A stretch of DNA of 64,000 bases from DTKD01 sp964494345 (lineage in GTDB: Bacteria > Armatimonadota > UBA5829): positions 69,679-133,678 of the forward strand of contig CAZBSI010000008.1 in NCBI GenBank assembly GCA_964494345.1, written 5' to 3'. The notes beneath the pieces are model-generated. The model saw nothing but the letters and a program-made list of their open reading frames with translations, was not told where the DNA came from and did not search any database. The translations under genes and the position numbers were made by a program. This document shows, piece by piece, positions 1-6,675 of the stretch (position 1 is the first letter of the stretch; each line of letters starts with the position of its first letter).

Positions 1-374
1 CTGCCGTGCTTCGGCACCATAGCCTGCTTGAGGTTGGATTCGGGCATTTCGATGCCTCGCGCCGCAAAAAACGCCTGCATTCGCTGGGCGGACTCCTCAT
101 GCAGCACCATTTCGTCTCCGAGAACCGCCGCTACGGTTTCTTTGGTGAGGTCATCCATCGTCGGCCCCAGGCCTCCGATGGTGAATACTATATCAGCCCG
201 TGTAAGAGCAAGTTTCAGCGCCTCGGCCAGCCGCGCCTCGTTGTCACCAACAGTAACTCGATAGTGCAGGTCGATTCCGAACTGCGGCAATAATCTAGAC
301 AAATATGCCGCATCTGTGTCAACGATCTGACCCAGCAACAACTCCGTTCCGACCGAAATAATCTCTGCGCGCAC
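1..374 (-). CDS. cinA: CinA family protein, N-terminal part (runs off window)
   Basis: This is the first 124 codons of a CinA-type competence/damage-inducible protein. The reverse strand reads VRAEIISVGTELLLGQIVDT, followed by the conserved TIGGLGPTMDDLTKE segment. These are hallmarks of the MoCF/MoaB-like (COG1058) domain, which in characterised CinA proteins has ADP-ribose pyrophosphatase activity. The GTG start at 374 is preceded by an AGGGGG ribosome site six bases upstream. The C-terminal nicotinamide-nucleotide amidase domain, if present, lies outside the window. The family assignment is sure. Whether the full-length protein has both domains cannot be seen. Confidence 0.93.
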   Translation of the reverse strand, partial: MRAEIISVGTELLLGQIVDTDAAYLSRLLPQFGIDLHYRVTVGDNEARLAEALKLALTRADIVFTIGGLGPTMDDLTKETVAAVLGDEMVLHEESAQRMQAFFAARGIEMPESNLKQAMVPKHG

Positions 375-530
375 TGTTGTTCCCCCTGGATAAGCACTTA
401 TATTATAACTGAAGCCGACCGGGGCGGGCAAGGAAAAATCGATGATGATGCTAATCGTGAAGAAGTGGTGCGTTAGTAAGTTACGTCATCCTGCATTACC
501 AAAACACGTCATTCTCTGCTACCAAATTAT

Positions 531-606
531 GTCATCCTGCGCGAAGTCGCAGGATCACCCTCCCCATGTGCTTACCCGTGGATTCCGCGACTCCGCGCGG
601 AATGAC
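531..606 (+). repeat. Composite hairpin repeat, left copy (A plus B)
   Basis: Element A (531-560) folds as ATCCTGCG / CGCAGGAT arms and is flanked by GTCAT-type ends. Element B (581-606) is GATTCCGCGACT followed by GCGGAATGAC. An inverted copy of the same A-B composite lies at 4314-4380: A matches 30 of 30 bases and B 23 of 26. Short dispersed hairpins of this style, ending in ATGAC or GTCAT, occur in many bacterial genomes and give rise to spurious peptides such as SFRAESRNP. Confidence 0.85.
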
Positions 607-671
607 TGAAGAGGGGCGGAATCACTGAAGGGGGGCGGGCCGTCTGAATTTGGTCCTTTAAACAGCAAGGT

Positions 672-700
672 TTGACACGATATTTGATTGGTGATACATT
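672..700 (+). promoter_or_regulatory. Sigma-70-type promoter of the abrB-doc operon
   Basis: A perfect -35 box TTGACA (672-677) is followed, after exactly 17 bases, by TACATT (695-700) as the -10 box. The antitoxin start codon is at 736, giving a leader of about 30 bases. This is based on sequence alone. Confidence 0.7.
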
Positions 701-707
701 GTATGTA
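695..707. promoter_or_regulatory. Palindromic operator candidate over the -10 box
   Basis: TACAT-TGT-ATGTA is a perfect 5-bp inverted repeat with a 3-base centre that overlaps the predicted -10 element. Type II antitoxins usually repress their own operon by binding such palindromes. The AbrB-fold protein encoded just downstream is the obvious candidate ligand, which is an inference. Confidence 0.5.
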
Positions 708-735
708 CGGAACAATCAGATGGTGGAGAATCCCT

Positions 736-963
736 ATGATTAAAAAGCTCACAAGACACGGCAACAGTATGGCTCTGGTTATCGAGCGCAGTGTGCTGGA
801 TCTGTTAAAGATAGATAACGATACTCCGGTCGAGGTTTCGACAGACGGAAACGTGCTCATTATCGCTCCTGTTCGGGACGAGTCTCGTGCCGCTAAGTTC
901 AGAGAATCACTCGACAAGACAAACCGCAAGTATGGACGTGCCCTGAAGAAACTGGCCGACTAA
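736..963 (+). CDS. AbrB/MazE-type antitoxin
   Basis: A 75-residue protein with one SpoVT/AbrB swapped-hairpin domain. It shows KLTRHGNSMALVI near the N-terminus, then a DGNVLIIAPV strand, followed by a charged tail rich in Lys and Arg (about residues 50-75). In this class the tail binds and neutralises the toxin. The ATG at 736 is chosen because GGAG lies seven bases upstream; a longer frame opens at 688 but would start inside the promoter. The stop TAA directly abuts the ATG of the Doc toxin, indicating translational coupling. It probably acts as a DNA-binding autorepressor and Doc inhibitor, by analogy with Phd-Doc, although here the antitoxin fold is AbrB rather than Phd. Confidence 0.88.
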   Translation: MIKKLTRHGNSMALVIERSVLDLLKIDNDTPVEVSTDGNVLIIAPVRDESRAAKFRESLDKTNRKYGRALKKLAD

Positions 964-1353
964 ATGGACCATATCGAGTTCCTTGGCCTCGCTGATGTTC
1001 TTGAGATACACCGCGACCAGATCGAGCACTATGGCGGCTCTCCCGGCATTCGAGATATGGACCTGCTTCAGTCGGCAGTCGCGATGCCTGCTGCCGGATT
1101 CGGTGATCAATATCTGCACCAGAACATCTTTGAGATGGCGGGGGCGTACCTATTCCACATCACTCAGAATCACCCATTTGTCGATGGCAACAAGCGAACT
1201 GGAGCAGTAGCCGCCATTGTCTTTCTCGCGATGAATGATATCGAGGTCATCGCTGATGAGGATGAGCTTGAGGTATTCGTCCGCAGGGTGGCTACTGGCC
1301 AATGCGACAAAGCTGCTGCTGCGGAATTCTTCAGAAACAATTCCGCTAAGTAA
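964..1353 (+). CDS. doc: Death-on-curing (Doc/Fic) family toxin
   Basis: A 129-residue Fic-fold protein. The active-site loop HPFVDGNKR occupies about residues 70-78 and matches the Fic/Doc consensus HxFxxGNKR, so the catalytic His and the anion-binding Asn/Arg are present. Doc enzymes inactivate EF-Tu by phosphorylation; other Fic proteins transfer AMP. The short length and the pairing with an antitoxin favour Doc. The start follows the antitoxin stop with no spacer. The C-terminal helix (RRVATGQCDKAAAAEFF) is typical of the family. The gene appears intact and the toxin potentially active. Confidence 0.92.
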   Translation: MDHIEFLGLADVLEIHRDQIEHYGGSPGIRDMDLLQSAVAMPAAGFGDQYLHQNIFEMAGAYLFHITQNHPFVDGNKRTGAVAAIVFLAMNDIEVIADEDELEVFVRRVATGQCDKAAAAEFFRNNSAK

Positions 1354-1955
1354 ACCAGCCGCCAAGGTGCAATGCGAACTCATTTTAGAGTTTTGTTGTT
1401 TCTGGGAACCCTCGGGAAACACCAATATACGCGAAAACCCTGTCGAGACGACAGGGTCGATTCGCTTAGAGTGTTTTCAATTATGATGTTTGGTAGACCA
1501 CTTTGCATCTCCTCGAACTTGTTTACGTTTTTCTCTAGTTCTCAAGATGCATAGTCCACGCTCAAAAAAAGGCGATTTATTCGGAATTTTTGTAAACCGG
1601 CTCACCAATTTCTATTTCCTCGAAACCCGACGGAGATGCGCAATTGCCAATGGCATGATAATGATATTCTTCATAACCACATCCTTCCTGAGCTTACGGA
1701 CTCAAGTACGTGCTCCAGGGGTTTCCGTGAACACGCAGATTGTGATAAGGTGGCATCTTGCACCGCCAATTATAACACGGATTCTCTGCCTGAGCGGGCG
1801 GCACATTCGATGGCCCATATTGCTGGTCGATTCCTTCGGGATAGAGCGCCGTGTGTCTTGGTCTTTCATTCCAAGCATCACAAGTTATCTGCCGTGGGTT
1901 GCAGGTAGGGTGTATTACAGATAGAATAAGGCTGTAGTATTATGGAGGATGAAGT
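1354..1955. other. 602-bp region without recognisable gene
   Basis: Two inverted repeats are seen near the left end. One is ACCCTGTCG-AGA-CGACAGGGT (1437-1457), a perfect 9-bp stem with a 3-base loop and no following T-run. The other is a weaker GTTTC/GAAAC-type element around 1398-1420. The open frame covering 1490-1924 has no ribosome site, no family resemblance and low-complexity hydrophobic composition. The right end contains the GGAGG ribosome site of the next gene. It may be a decayed gene or a long leader; nothing further can be supported. Confidence 0.6.
1437..1457. repeat. Perfect 9-bp inverted repeat downstream of doc
   Basis: ACCCTGTCG and CGACAGGGT are separated by AGA. The hairpin lies 84 bases after the doc stop codon. 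It could end the toxin-antitoxin transcript, but it lacks the U-tract of an intrinsic terminator, so it is listed as a repeat only. Confidence 0.6.
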
Positions 1956-4232
1956 ATGTCGATCAGGATTATCGCCGTGGCTGCGCTGCTGGCAGCCGGT
2001 TTCGCCTCTGCTGCGTCGGCAATGACGCTTGCCAGCGAGGGTAAAGCTCAGTGCAGCATTGTGATCTCAAAAGATGCGACTGCACCGCAGCTTACTGCTG
2101 CTAAGGAGTTGCAGACCTACCTTAATCAGGTCACAGGTGCAAAGTTTGCCATTCGACGCGAATCTCAGGTGAAGTCGGACGCCCCGCAGATACTCGTAGG
2201 GCCATCGCCCAGACTTAAGAAGCTGGCCTCAGGGGTCGATTGGACGGCGCTCGGCCACGATGGGATAGTGATCCGCACGGTTGAAAACAAGCTGCTGCTT
2301 GCAGGAGGCGAGCCGAGAGGGACGCTTTATGCCGTATACACTTTTTTGGAAGATACGGTTGGCTGCCGGTGGTGGTCGGGCACAGAGAGCGATATCCCGA
2401 CAATCAAAAACCTGACGATTCCCGCGCTGGATACGGTCTATACGCCTGAGCTGCGGTATCGCGAGGCATATTATCGCGACTTAAACGAAAATCCGCTTTT
2501 TGCGGCCAGGCTGAAACTGAACGGACATTTTTATAAGATTCCGCCGGCGTATGGGGATCATTATAAAATCCTGGGCTGGTGCCACACTGCTTATGCCCTG
2601 CTGCCACCGGATAAATATTTTACAGATCATCCCGAGTGGTACAGCGAGATCGACGGTAAGCGACAATATGGACACGGCCAGTTGTGCTGGACCAACGACG
2701 AGATGAGAAAAGAGCTTACGAAAGTGGCTCTGAGCTGGATAGAAAAGGACCCGACAGCTGGAATTATTTCGATCAGCCAAAACGACTGGCACGGAGCGTG
2801 TCAGTGCGCGAAGTGCAAGGCGGTGGAGGCCGAGGAAGAATCGCAGGCTGGGCCGCTTATCAGATGCCTGAATTTAATCGCTGAGGATATCGAGAAGCAG
2901 TACCCGGATATGCTCATCGAAACGCTGGCATATCAATATACCCGAAAGCCGCCGGCCAAAGTTAAGCCGAGAAAAAACGTCGTTATCCGGCTGTGTACCA
3001 TAGAATGCGACTTTTCCAAGCCGCTGGACAGTAATGGAAATCCCACATTCAGAGACGACATCCGCAAATGGAGCGCGATTGCGCCGAATTTGTATATATG
3101 GGACTACGTCACGGACTTCGCGTCGTATATCCAGCCTCATCCGAATATGCGCGTGCTGGCCCCGAACCTTAGATTCTTCGTGGAAAACAACACGATCGGG
3201 GTCTTTGAACAGGGCGATGCCGGGTGCTCGATTGGAGATTTTGTTCGGCTGCGCGCGTGGGTGCTGGCGCATCTGGAGTGGGATCCGTCGCGGGATGCCA
3301 ATGAGCTTATCGAAGAATTTGTGAACGGATATTATGGCCCTGCTGCGCCTTATATATTGAAATATCTGAATCTAGTTCACGATTCGATCGACCAGAATCC
3401 GATGCCGTTGAGCTGTTATAACGGCAACCTGTCATTTATGAGCCTGGCCGTGATGACGGAGTCGACGAGGTTGTTTAACCAGGCGCTGAGGGCGTGCGCG
3501 GATGACCCGGTCGCACTGAAGCGGGTGCAGAGGGATAAGCTGTCGTTGGATCACGTCTGGCTGAAGAAATATGATGAGCTTAAAGCGCAAGCGAAGGCTG
3601 AAAACGTACGATTCGCCGGGCCTGCTGATCTAAACACCGGTTTGGCTCAGTTCATTGAGGCGGCGTACTCCTGGAACGTTGGCAACTACAGCGAAAGCTG
3701 GCCGTTTGAGCTTTACGAAGCATCGCTGGAAGCTCGATTTGCCGGGCCGCCGCCGAGTCCGACAGAATTGGCGGCGCTGCCCAAATCCGACGTGGTGGAG
3801 ATAAAGGCCGATAAAATGAGACTGTTCGAGGCCCCTAAGTGGGCGAGAATCGTGGATGATCCGAAGGCGTCGTCGGGTAAGGCGGCGTTTATGGAGGCTA
3901 ATCATACGCAGTGGGCCATTCAGCACGAGCTTACAAAAAACCAGGCGAAGTCGCTGAGTGGGTCGTGGAGATGGTATTTGATCGCTCGAGCTGAGGGGGC
4001 GAAATCCGGCGCTGCGTTCGAATATGGCGTATACGATGGCCCCAGCCACCGGTTTGTAACAAGGTCGACGGCTAAACTGGAGAACTCGGCGGACGGGGAA
4101 TATCACACCTATTACATGGGCAAGATAAAGTCAACCGCCGGGCTTTACGCGTGGGTTGCGCCGTTGGGTAATAGCGGTGCTGTGAAGGGGATATATGTGG
4201 ATAGGATCGTGATGGTGAAGGTGAAGGACTGA
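1956..4232 (+). CDS. Secreted DUF4838 domain protein, glycoside-hydrolase-like
   Basis: A 758-residue exported protein. The signal peptide (about residues 1-22) ends in AASA before MTLAS. Residues about 28-145 form the alpha-glucuronidase/beta-hexosaminidase N-terminal-like domain, with KELQTYLNQVTGAKF and ILVGPS. The central part from about 170 to 500 is DUF4838, a TIM-barrel-like region with many Trp and Tyr (WCHTAYALLPPDKYF; CQCAKCKAVEAEEE). The C-terminal 200 residues look like a beta-sandwich, probably carbohydrate-binding. DUF4838 proteins accompany polysaccharide-degrading systems, but no reaction has been fixed for most of them. A GGAGG site lies eight bases upstream of the ATG. The gene stands alone and is convergent with the respiratory operon. 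Confidence 0.85.
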   Translation: MSIRIIAVAALLAAGFASAASAMTLASEGKAQCSIVISKDATAPQLTAAKELQTYLNQVTGAKFAIRRESQVKSDAPQILVGPSPRLKKLASGVDWTALGHDGIVIRTVENKLLLAGGEPRGTLYAVYTFLEDTVGCRWWSGTESDIPTIKNLTIPALDTVYTPELRYREAYYRDLNENPLFAARLKLNGHFYKIPPAYGDHYKILGWCHTAYALLPPDKYFTDHPEWYSEIDGKRQYGHGQLCWTNDEMRKELTKVALSWIEKDPTAGIISISQNDWHGACQCAKCKAVEAEEESQAGPLIRCLNLIAEDIEKQYPDMLIETLAYQYTRKPPAKVKPRKNVVIRLCTIECDFSKPLDSNGNPTFRDDIRKWSAIAPNLYIWDYVTDFASYIQPHPNMRVLAPNLRFFVENNTIGVFEQGDAGCSIGDFVRLRAWVLAHLEWDPSRDANELIEEFVNGYYGPAAPYILKYLNLVHDSIDQNPMPLSCYNGNLSFMSLAVMTESTRLFNQALRACADDPVALKRVQRDKLSLDHVWLKKYDELKAQAKAENVRFAGPADLNTGLAQFIEAAYSWNVGNYSESWPFELYEASLEARFAGPPPSPTELAALPKSDVVEIKADKMRLFEAPKWARIVDDPKASSGKAAFMEANHTQWAIQHELTKNQAKSLSGSWRWYLIARAEGAKSGAAFEYGVYDGPSHRFVTRSTAKLENSADGEYHTYYMGKIKSTAGLYAWVAPLGNSGAVKGIYVDRIVMVKVKD

Positions 4233-4313
4233 TCTGAGAGAAGGATAATTGAAGGGTCGAAGCGGGTGTATGAGGTGGCGATTCGGACGGAGGTCGCCAC
4301 CTATCTATAGCTT

Positions 4314-4380
4314 GTCATTCCACGCATAGTCGCGGAATCTGTTGATTGTGGGGTGATCCTGCGACTTCGCGCAGGATGAC
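4314..4380 (-). repeat. Composite hairpin repeat, right copy (inverted)
   Basis: Element B (4314-4339) and element A (4351-4380) are present in the opposite orientation to the copy at 531-606, with an 11-base instead of a 20-base spacer. A is identical to the left copy over 30 bases. The element sits in the convergent gap between the DUF4838 gene and the end of the respiratory operon, so its ATCCTGCG/CGCAGGAT hairpin may also act as a transcription stop, although no T-run follows. Confidence 0.85.
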
Positions 4381-4427
4381 TCATTTTGAGAGAGCTGGAT
4401 GACTTCATTTGGAGCGACTGGCTGCGA

Positions 4428-4916
4428 TTATTTGCCCTTGCTGAATGTTCGAACGTAGAGCGTCAGCGGCCAGCGGTGATTGGGTAGTACGGTTTCCTCC
4501 ATTACTGGGTCGTGGCCGATTCCGGTCAGCATTTTCCGATATAGCTCGCCGTCTGACATTGCGGCGATTTGGGGAGAGGAGAGATCGGCGGGTTTTGGCA
4601 CGTAGCTCTCCCCCGCGTGACCGTTGCCGTCCCCTTTATCACCGTGGCATGTCAGGCAGTAGTAGCCGTAGTATATCCTGCCGTTGGCCAGGTTTTCTTT
4701 GCCTGGTGGAATCGGGCTATTTATCGGCACACTGTCCTCAAGCATTAGAGTCTGTATTCGGCCTGTAGTGGGAGTGGAGCCAGGCTGCATCGTGGGCATT
4801 TGGCGGCTGTATGGTCTGACGCTGGGCTGGTTTTCCATTCGTGGGCCGCACGAGGCCAGCGCCAGCGTCATCGCAACTAACAGCAGTTCTAAAGCCCGTC
4901 GCGAATGAACTTTCAC
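4428..4916 (-). CDS. actE: Monohaem cytochrome c lipoprotein, ActE-like
   Basis: A 162-residue class I cytochrome c. The N-terminus is a lipoprotein signal with lipobox LALASC (Cys about 23). A proline-rich linker follows, then the single haem site CLTCH at about 87-91. M139, in HDPVMEE, is a plausible axial ligand. Its size and lipid anchor agree with the ActE subunit of alternative complex III, the exit cytochrome toward the oxidase. It is the last gene of the operon, separated from ActA-D/F by the oxidase genes. The GTG start overlaps the upstream stop as GTGA. It could instead be the mobile electron carrier between ACIII and the cbb3 oxidase. Confidence 0.82.
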   Translation of the reverse strand: MKVHSRRALELLLVAMTLALASCGPRMENQPSVRPYSRQMPTMQPGSTPTTGRIQTLMLEDSVPINSPIPPGKENLANGRIYYGYYCLTCHGDKGDGNGHAGESYVPKPADLSSPQIAAMSDGELYRKMLTGIGHDPVMEETVLPNHRWPLTLYVRTFSKGK

Positions 4917-5182
4917 GGTTGGTTCACCTGAGTCTTAATGGATCGCGGGCCAAGCGGGAGTTGGACCTGCTTCGGTACAGGGCTGCCTGGTGTTGGGTTT
5001 GTGGCGCTGAACGCCGACTGCGCGGGCACGTGGGGCACCGTGCCAAACTCCCAGTCGCGTACCCGCCATCCGATAAGCCAATAGCACATCAGCACCCAGA
5101 ATATCGTGAATAATATCACGAGAATCGGGGCTAGATACCCTCCTACCAACCCAACATTTGCTCTGTCTACAGGTTCTATCAA
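4913..5182 (-). CDS. Small single-span membrane protein of the ACIII/cbb3 operon
   Basis: A protein of about 89 residues with one strong transmembrane helix (APILVILFTIFWVLMCYWL). After it comes a Trp-rich charged turn (GWRVRDWEFG), then a proline-rich polar tail. I do not recognise the family. Location and topology suggest an accessory oxidase or ACIII subunit. A TTG at 5182 overlaps the preceding stop as TTGA behind a GGGGG stretch and is the preferred start; an in-frame TTG at 5203 is the alternative. The stop overlaps the following GTG start (GTGA). Confidence 0.6.
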   Translation of the reverse strand: MIEPVDRANVGLVGGYLAPILVILFTIFWVLMCYWLIGWRVRDWEFGTVPHVPAQSAFSATNPTPGSPVPKQVQLPLGPRSIKTQVNQP

Positions 5183-5445
5183 TAGCTTACCCCCGTCAGC
5201 CAAACCGCCAGCACATACGCAACCATCGTGATTCCAGAGAATATCAGAAACACGGTAAGCACCGGCGGGATGCCTGTAAAGTTTTCCTTAATATCCCCCG
5301 GCACATCGATTTCGGGGAGTTGCGTCTCGGATTCCCGGCTGCGCACTGCAAGCAAGCCGATCGCCCACCAGCCCGCGAAAGCTGCCCCGATGAGAAACGA
5401 TAAAATTGCCAGGATGTTAGTTAATCCTTCCGATACAAGTTCCAT
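5179..5445 (-). CDS. Small membrane protein of the ACIII/cbb3 operon
   Basis: An 88-residue protein beginning MELVSEGLTNILAI. It has two predicted membrane helices, one near residues 8-30 (ILSFLIGAAFAGWWAIGLLA) and one near 63-85 (LTVFLIFSGITMVAYVLAVWL). Between them lies a polar loop carrying an IDVPGDIKENFTGIPPVLTVF segment. The motif NFTGIPP resembles the exposed loop of CcoP-type or cbb3 assembly N-terminal domains, but the match is too short to name. The ATG lies one base after the upstream stop (TGATATG). It is probably an oxidase accessory subunit, inferred from context. Confidence 0.62.
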   Translation of the reverse strand: MELVSEGLTNILAILSFLIGAAFAGWWAIGLLAVRSRESETQLPEIDVPGDIKENFTGIPPVLTVFLIFSGITMVAYVLAVWLTGVSY

Positions 5446-5446
5446 A

Positions 5447-5722
5447 TCAAGCGCCCCGTGTTGCAAGCACCACCGCCGCACCGAACAGACCAAGCGCGAT
5501 AGTGACTATGAATATCAAACCCCACCGATCCGCCCGTGTTCCGTGTCCCGACTCAGAATCGACCGAATCGCGTTCATCCGCCAATGGAATATACCGCCCC
5601 CTGTCGAGATTTGAAAACTGTCGAGCACGCACAGCCCAGGCCAGCACAATAGAAAAAGCCGTCACCCCGAAGAGTGCATACCCAAGCCACACCCGCAAAA
5701 ATACAGCGGTATCGAAATCCAT
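5447..5722 (-). CDS. CcoS-like cbb3 oxidase assembly/accessory protein
   Basis: A 91-residue protein with a first membrane helix at about 8-28. It is followed by AWAVRARQFSNLDRGRYIPL, which fits the CcoS signature FxWAVrxGQFxDLxxPayrIL. CcoS is needed for cofactor insertion into cbb3 oxidases. Unlike standard CcoS (about 50 residues), this one extends into a second helix (WGLIFIVTIALGLFGAAVVLA). The start ATG overlaps the CcoO stop (TAATG), so the genes are translationally coupled. Assignment rests on the motif and on position beside ccoN/ccoO. Confidence 0.68.
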   Translation of the reverse strand: MDFDTAVFLRVWLGYALFGVTAFSIVLAWAVRARQFSNLDRGRYIPLADERDSVDSESGHGTRADRWGLIFIVTIALGLFGAAVVLATRGA

Positions 5723-6675
5723 TATTTTCGCTTCCCTTCAAACGCGGCCGGAATCCCGACCGACGGATAGATATCGTCACGATGATCGATAAAGCTGTAC
5801 TCAATAAAGTTGCCGACGTCCCAAATTTTCGCGGACTCCAGGTCTTTTTTGAAATAAGGCATAGCCGTGCCCGTTATGCCGTTCATGATCTGATAGTACA
5901 AAATGCCGCCGATAAACTTGCCATCGACGAGGTGTCGCTTCAGGATGGTGAAGTTCAGCGGGGTCGGCTTAAGATATTGCGCGGCAGGCCCGAACCCGTC
6001 CCCCACTGCGCCGTGGCAGCCGATGCAGTAGTCCTGATAGATTTTCTCCCCTCTCTGAACCGAGGCGTGGGTTACGGGAGATTCGGTGGGCATAGCCCGC
6101 CACGACGGCGGCACGCGGGAGTGCAGCCACTCAACGTTTTTATCCGGCCCTTGTTTGAACGCGGCCATCGCCAGCTTCTTCCAATGCTTCTGCCTGGCTA
6201 CCCGCAAATCCGCATCCTTCGCCCCCAAACCCTGGACATAATCCGTAAGATATACGATATTTTGCTGGTTGAGATACTCAAAACGCGGCATCAGCGAGCG
6301 GGGGCGAGTCAGCCTGGGGTTGATAAAATGGGCCAGGTGCCAATCATCCGGATGCTCCCCGCCTTCCTGAGAGAGATCCGGCCCAGTGCGCTCGGAGCCG
6401 AGCAGATGCGGGCGCTGCTGGTGATAATCGCCATATTCTGCTATGCAACCTGCGCCGATACCCCAGTCCTGTGGACGAATAAATTGTGTGTGACAATAGG
6501 TGCAGCCATTTGCCATATACAGAGCGCGGCCCTTGTCCTCGTGTGATGTGGGAGCGCGCCATATCTCCGAGGGTTTATCCTTGATAGTGATCATCGGCCA
6601 GAACACAGTTGAAAACGTGGCCGCGAATACCACAAACAGGCTGCCGACGACGACGATTGTGCCGTTTGCTCTCAC
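5722..6675 (-). CDS. ccoO: cbb3 oxidase subunit II (CcoO) fused to a second cytochrome c domain
   Basis: A 317-residue dihaem protein with one N-terminal membrane helix (about 5-27). Residues about 40-155 are CcoO: haem site CTYCH (58-62), TQFIRPQDW, RTGPDLSQEGG, DDWHLAHFINPR and a candidate Met ligand in LMPRF. Residues about 200-290 form a class I cytochrome c with CIGCH (217-221) and candidate Met ligand AMPYF. The second domain occupies the role normally given to the separate dihaem CcoP subunit, and no ccoP gene is present here. The GTG start overlaps the ccoN stop (GTGA). It passes electrons from ACIII or a soluble cytochrome to CcoN. Confidence 0.88.
   Translation of the reverse strand: MRANGTIVVVGSLFVVFAATFSTVFWPMITIKDKPSEIWRAPTSHEDKGRALYMANGCTYCHTQFIRPQDWGIGAGCIAEYGDYHQQRPHLLGSERTGPDLSQEGGEHPDDWHLAHFINPRLTRPRSLMPRFEYLNQQNIVYLTDYVQGLGAKDADLRVARQKHWKKLAMAAFKQGPDKNVEWLHSRVPPSWRAMPTESPVTHASVQRGEKIYQDYCIGCHGAVGDGFGPAAQYLKPTPLNFTILKRHLVDGKFIGGILYYQIMNGITGTAMPYFKKDLESAKIWDVGNFIEYSFIDHRDDIYPSVGIPAAFEGKRK

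Larger units (their letters stand above)
375..735. other. Gene-free, repeat-rich spacer between cinA and the toxin-antitoxin pair
   Basis: No credible gene is seen. From 484 to about 540 a 23-base unit beginning CGTCAT is repeated about two and a half times with drift (484-506, 507-529, then a partial copy). It runs into hairpin repeat A (531-560) and hairpin repeat B (581-606). The distal end carries the promoter and operator-like palindrome of the toxin-antitoxin operon. The longest open frame here, on the minus strand, is a translation of the repeats. Confidence 0.75.

Noticed and set aside
555..929. Minus-strand open frame of 124 codons containing SFRAESRNP
   Set aside because: The peptide is a translation of the dispersed hairpin repeat, and the frame also runs antisense through the antitoxin gene.
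1490..1924. Open frame of 144 codons on the plus strand
   Set aside because: No ribosome site, no family resemblance, odd composition, and another equally long frame overlaps it; it is treated as noncoding.
5674..6546. Plus-strand open frame of 290 codons
   Set aside because: Lies antisense to the CcoO fusion, whose cytochrome motifs are unmistakable.
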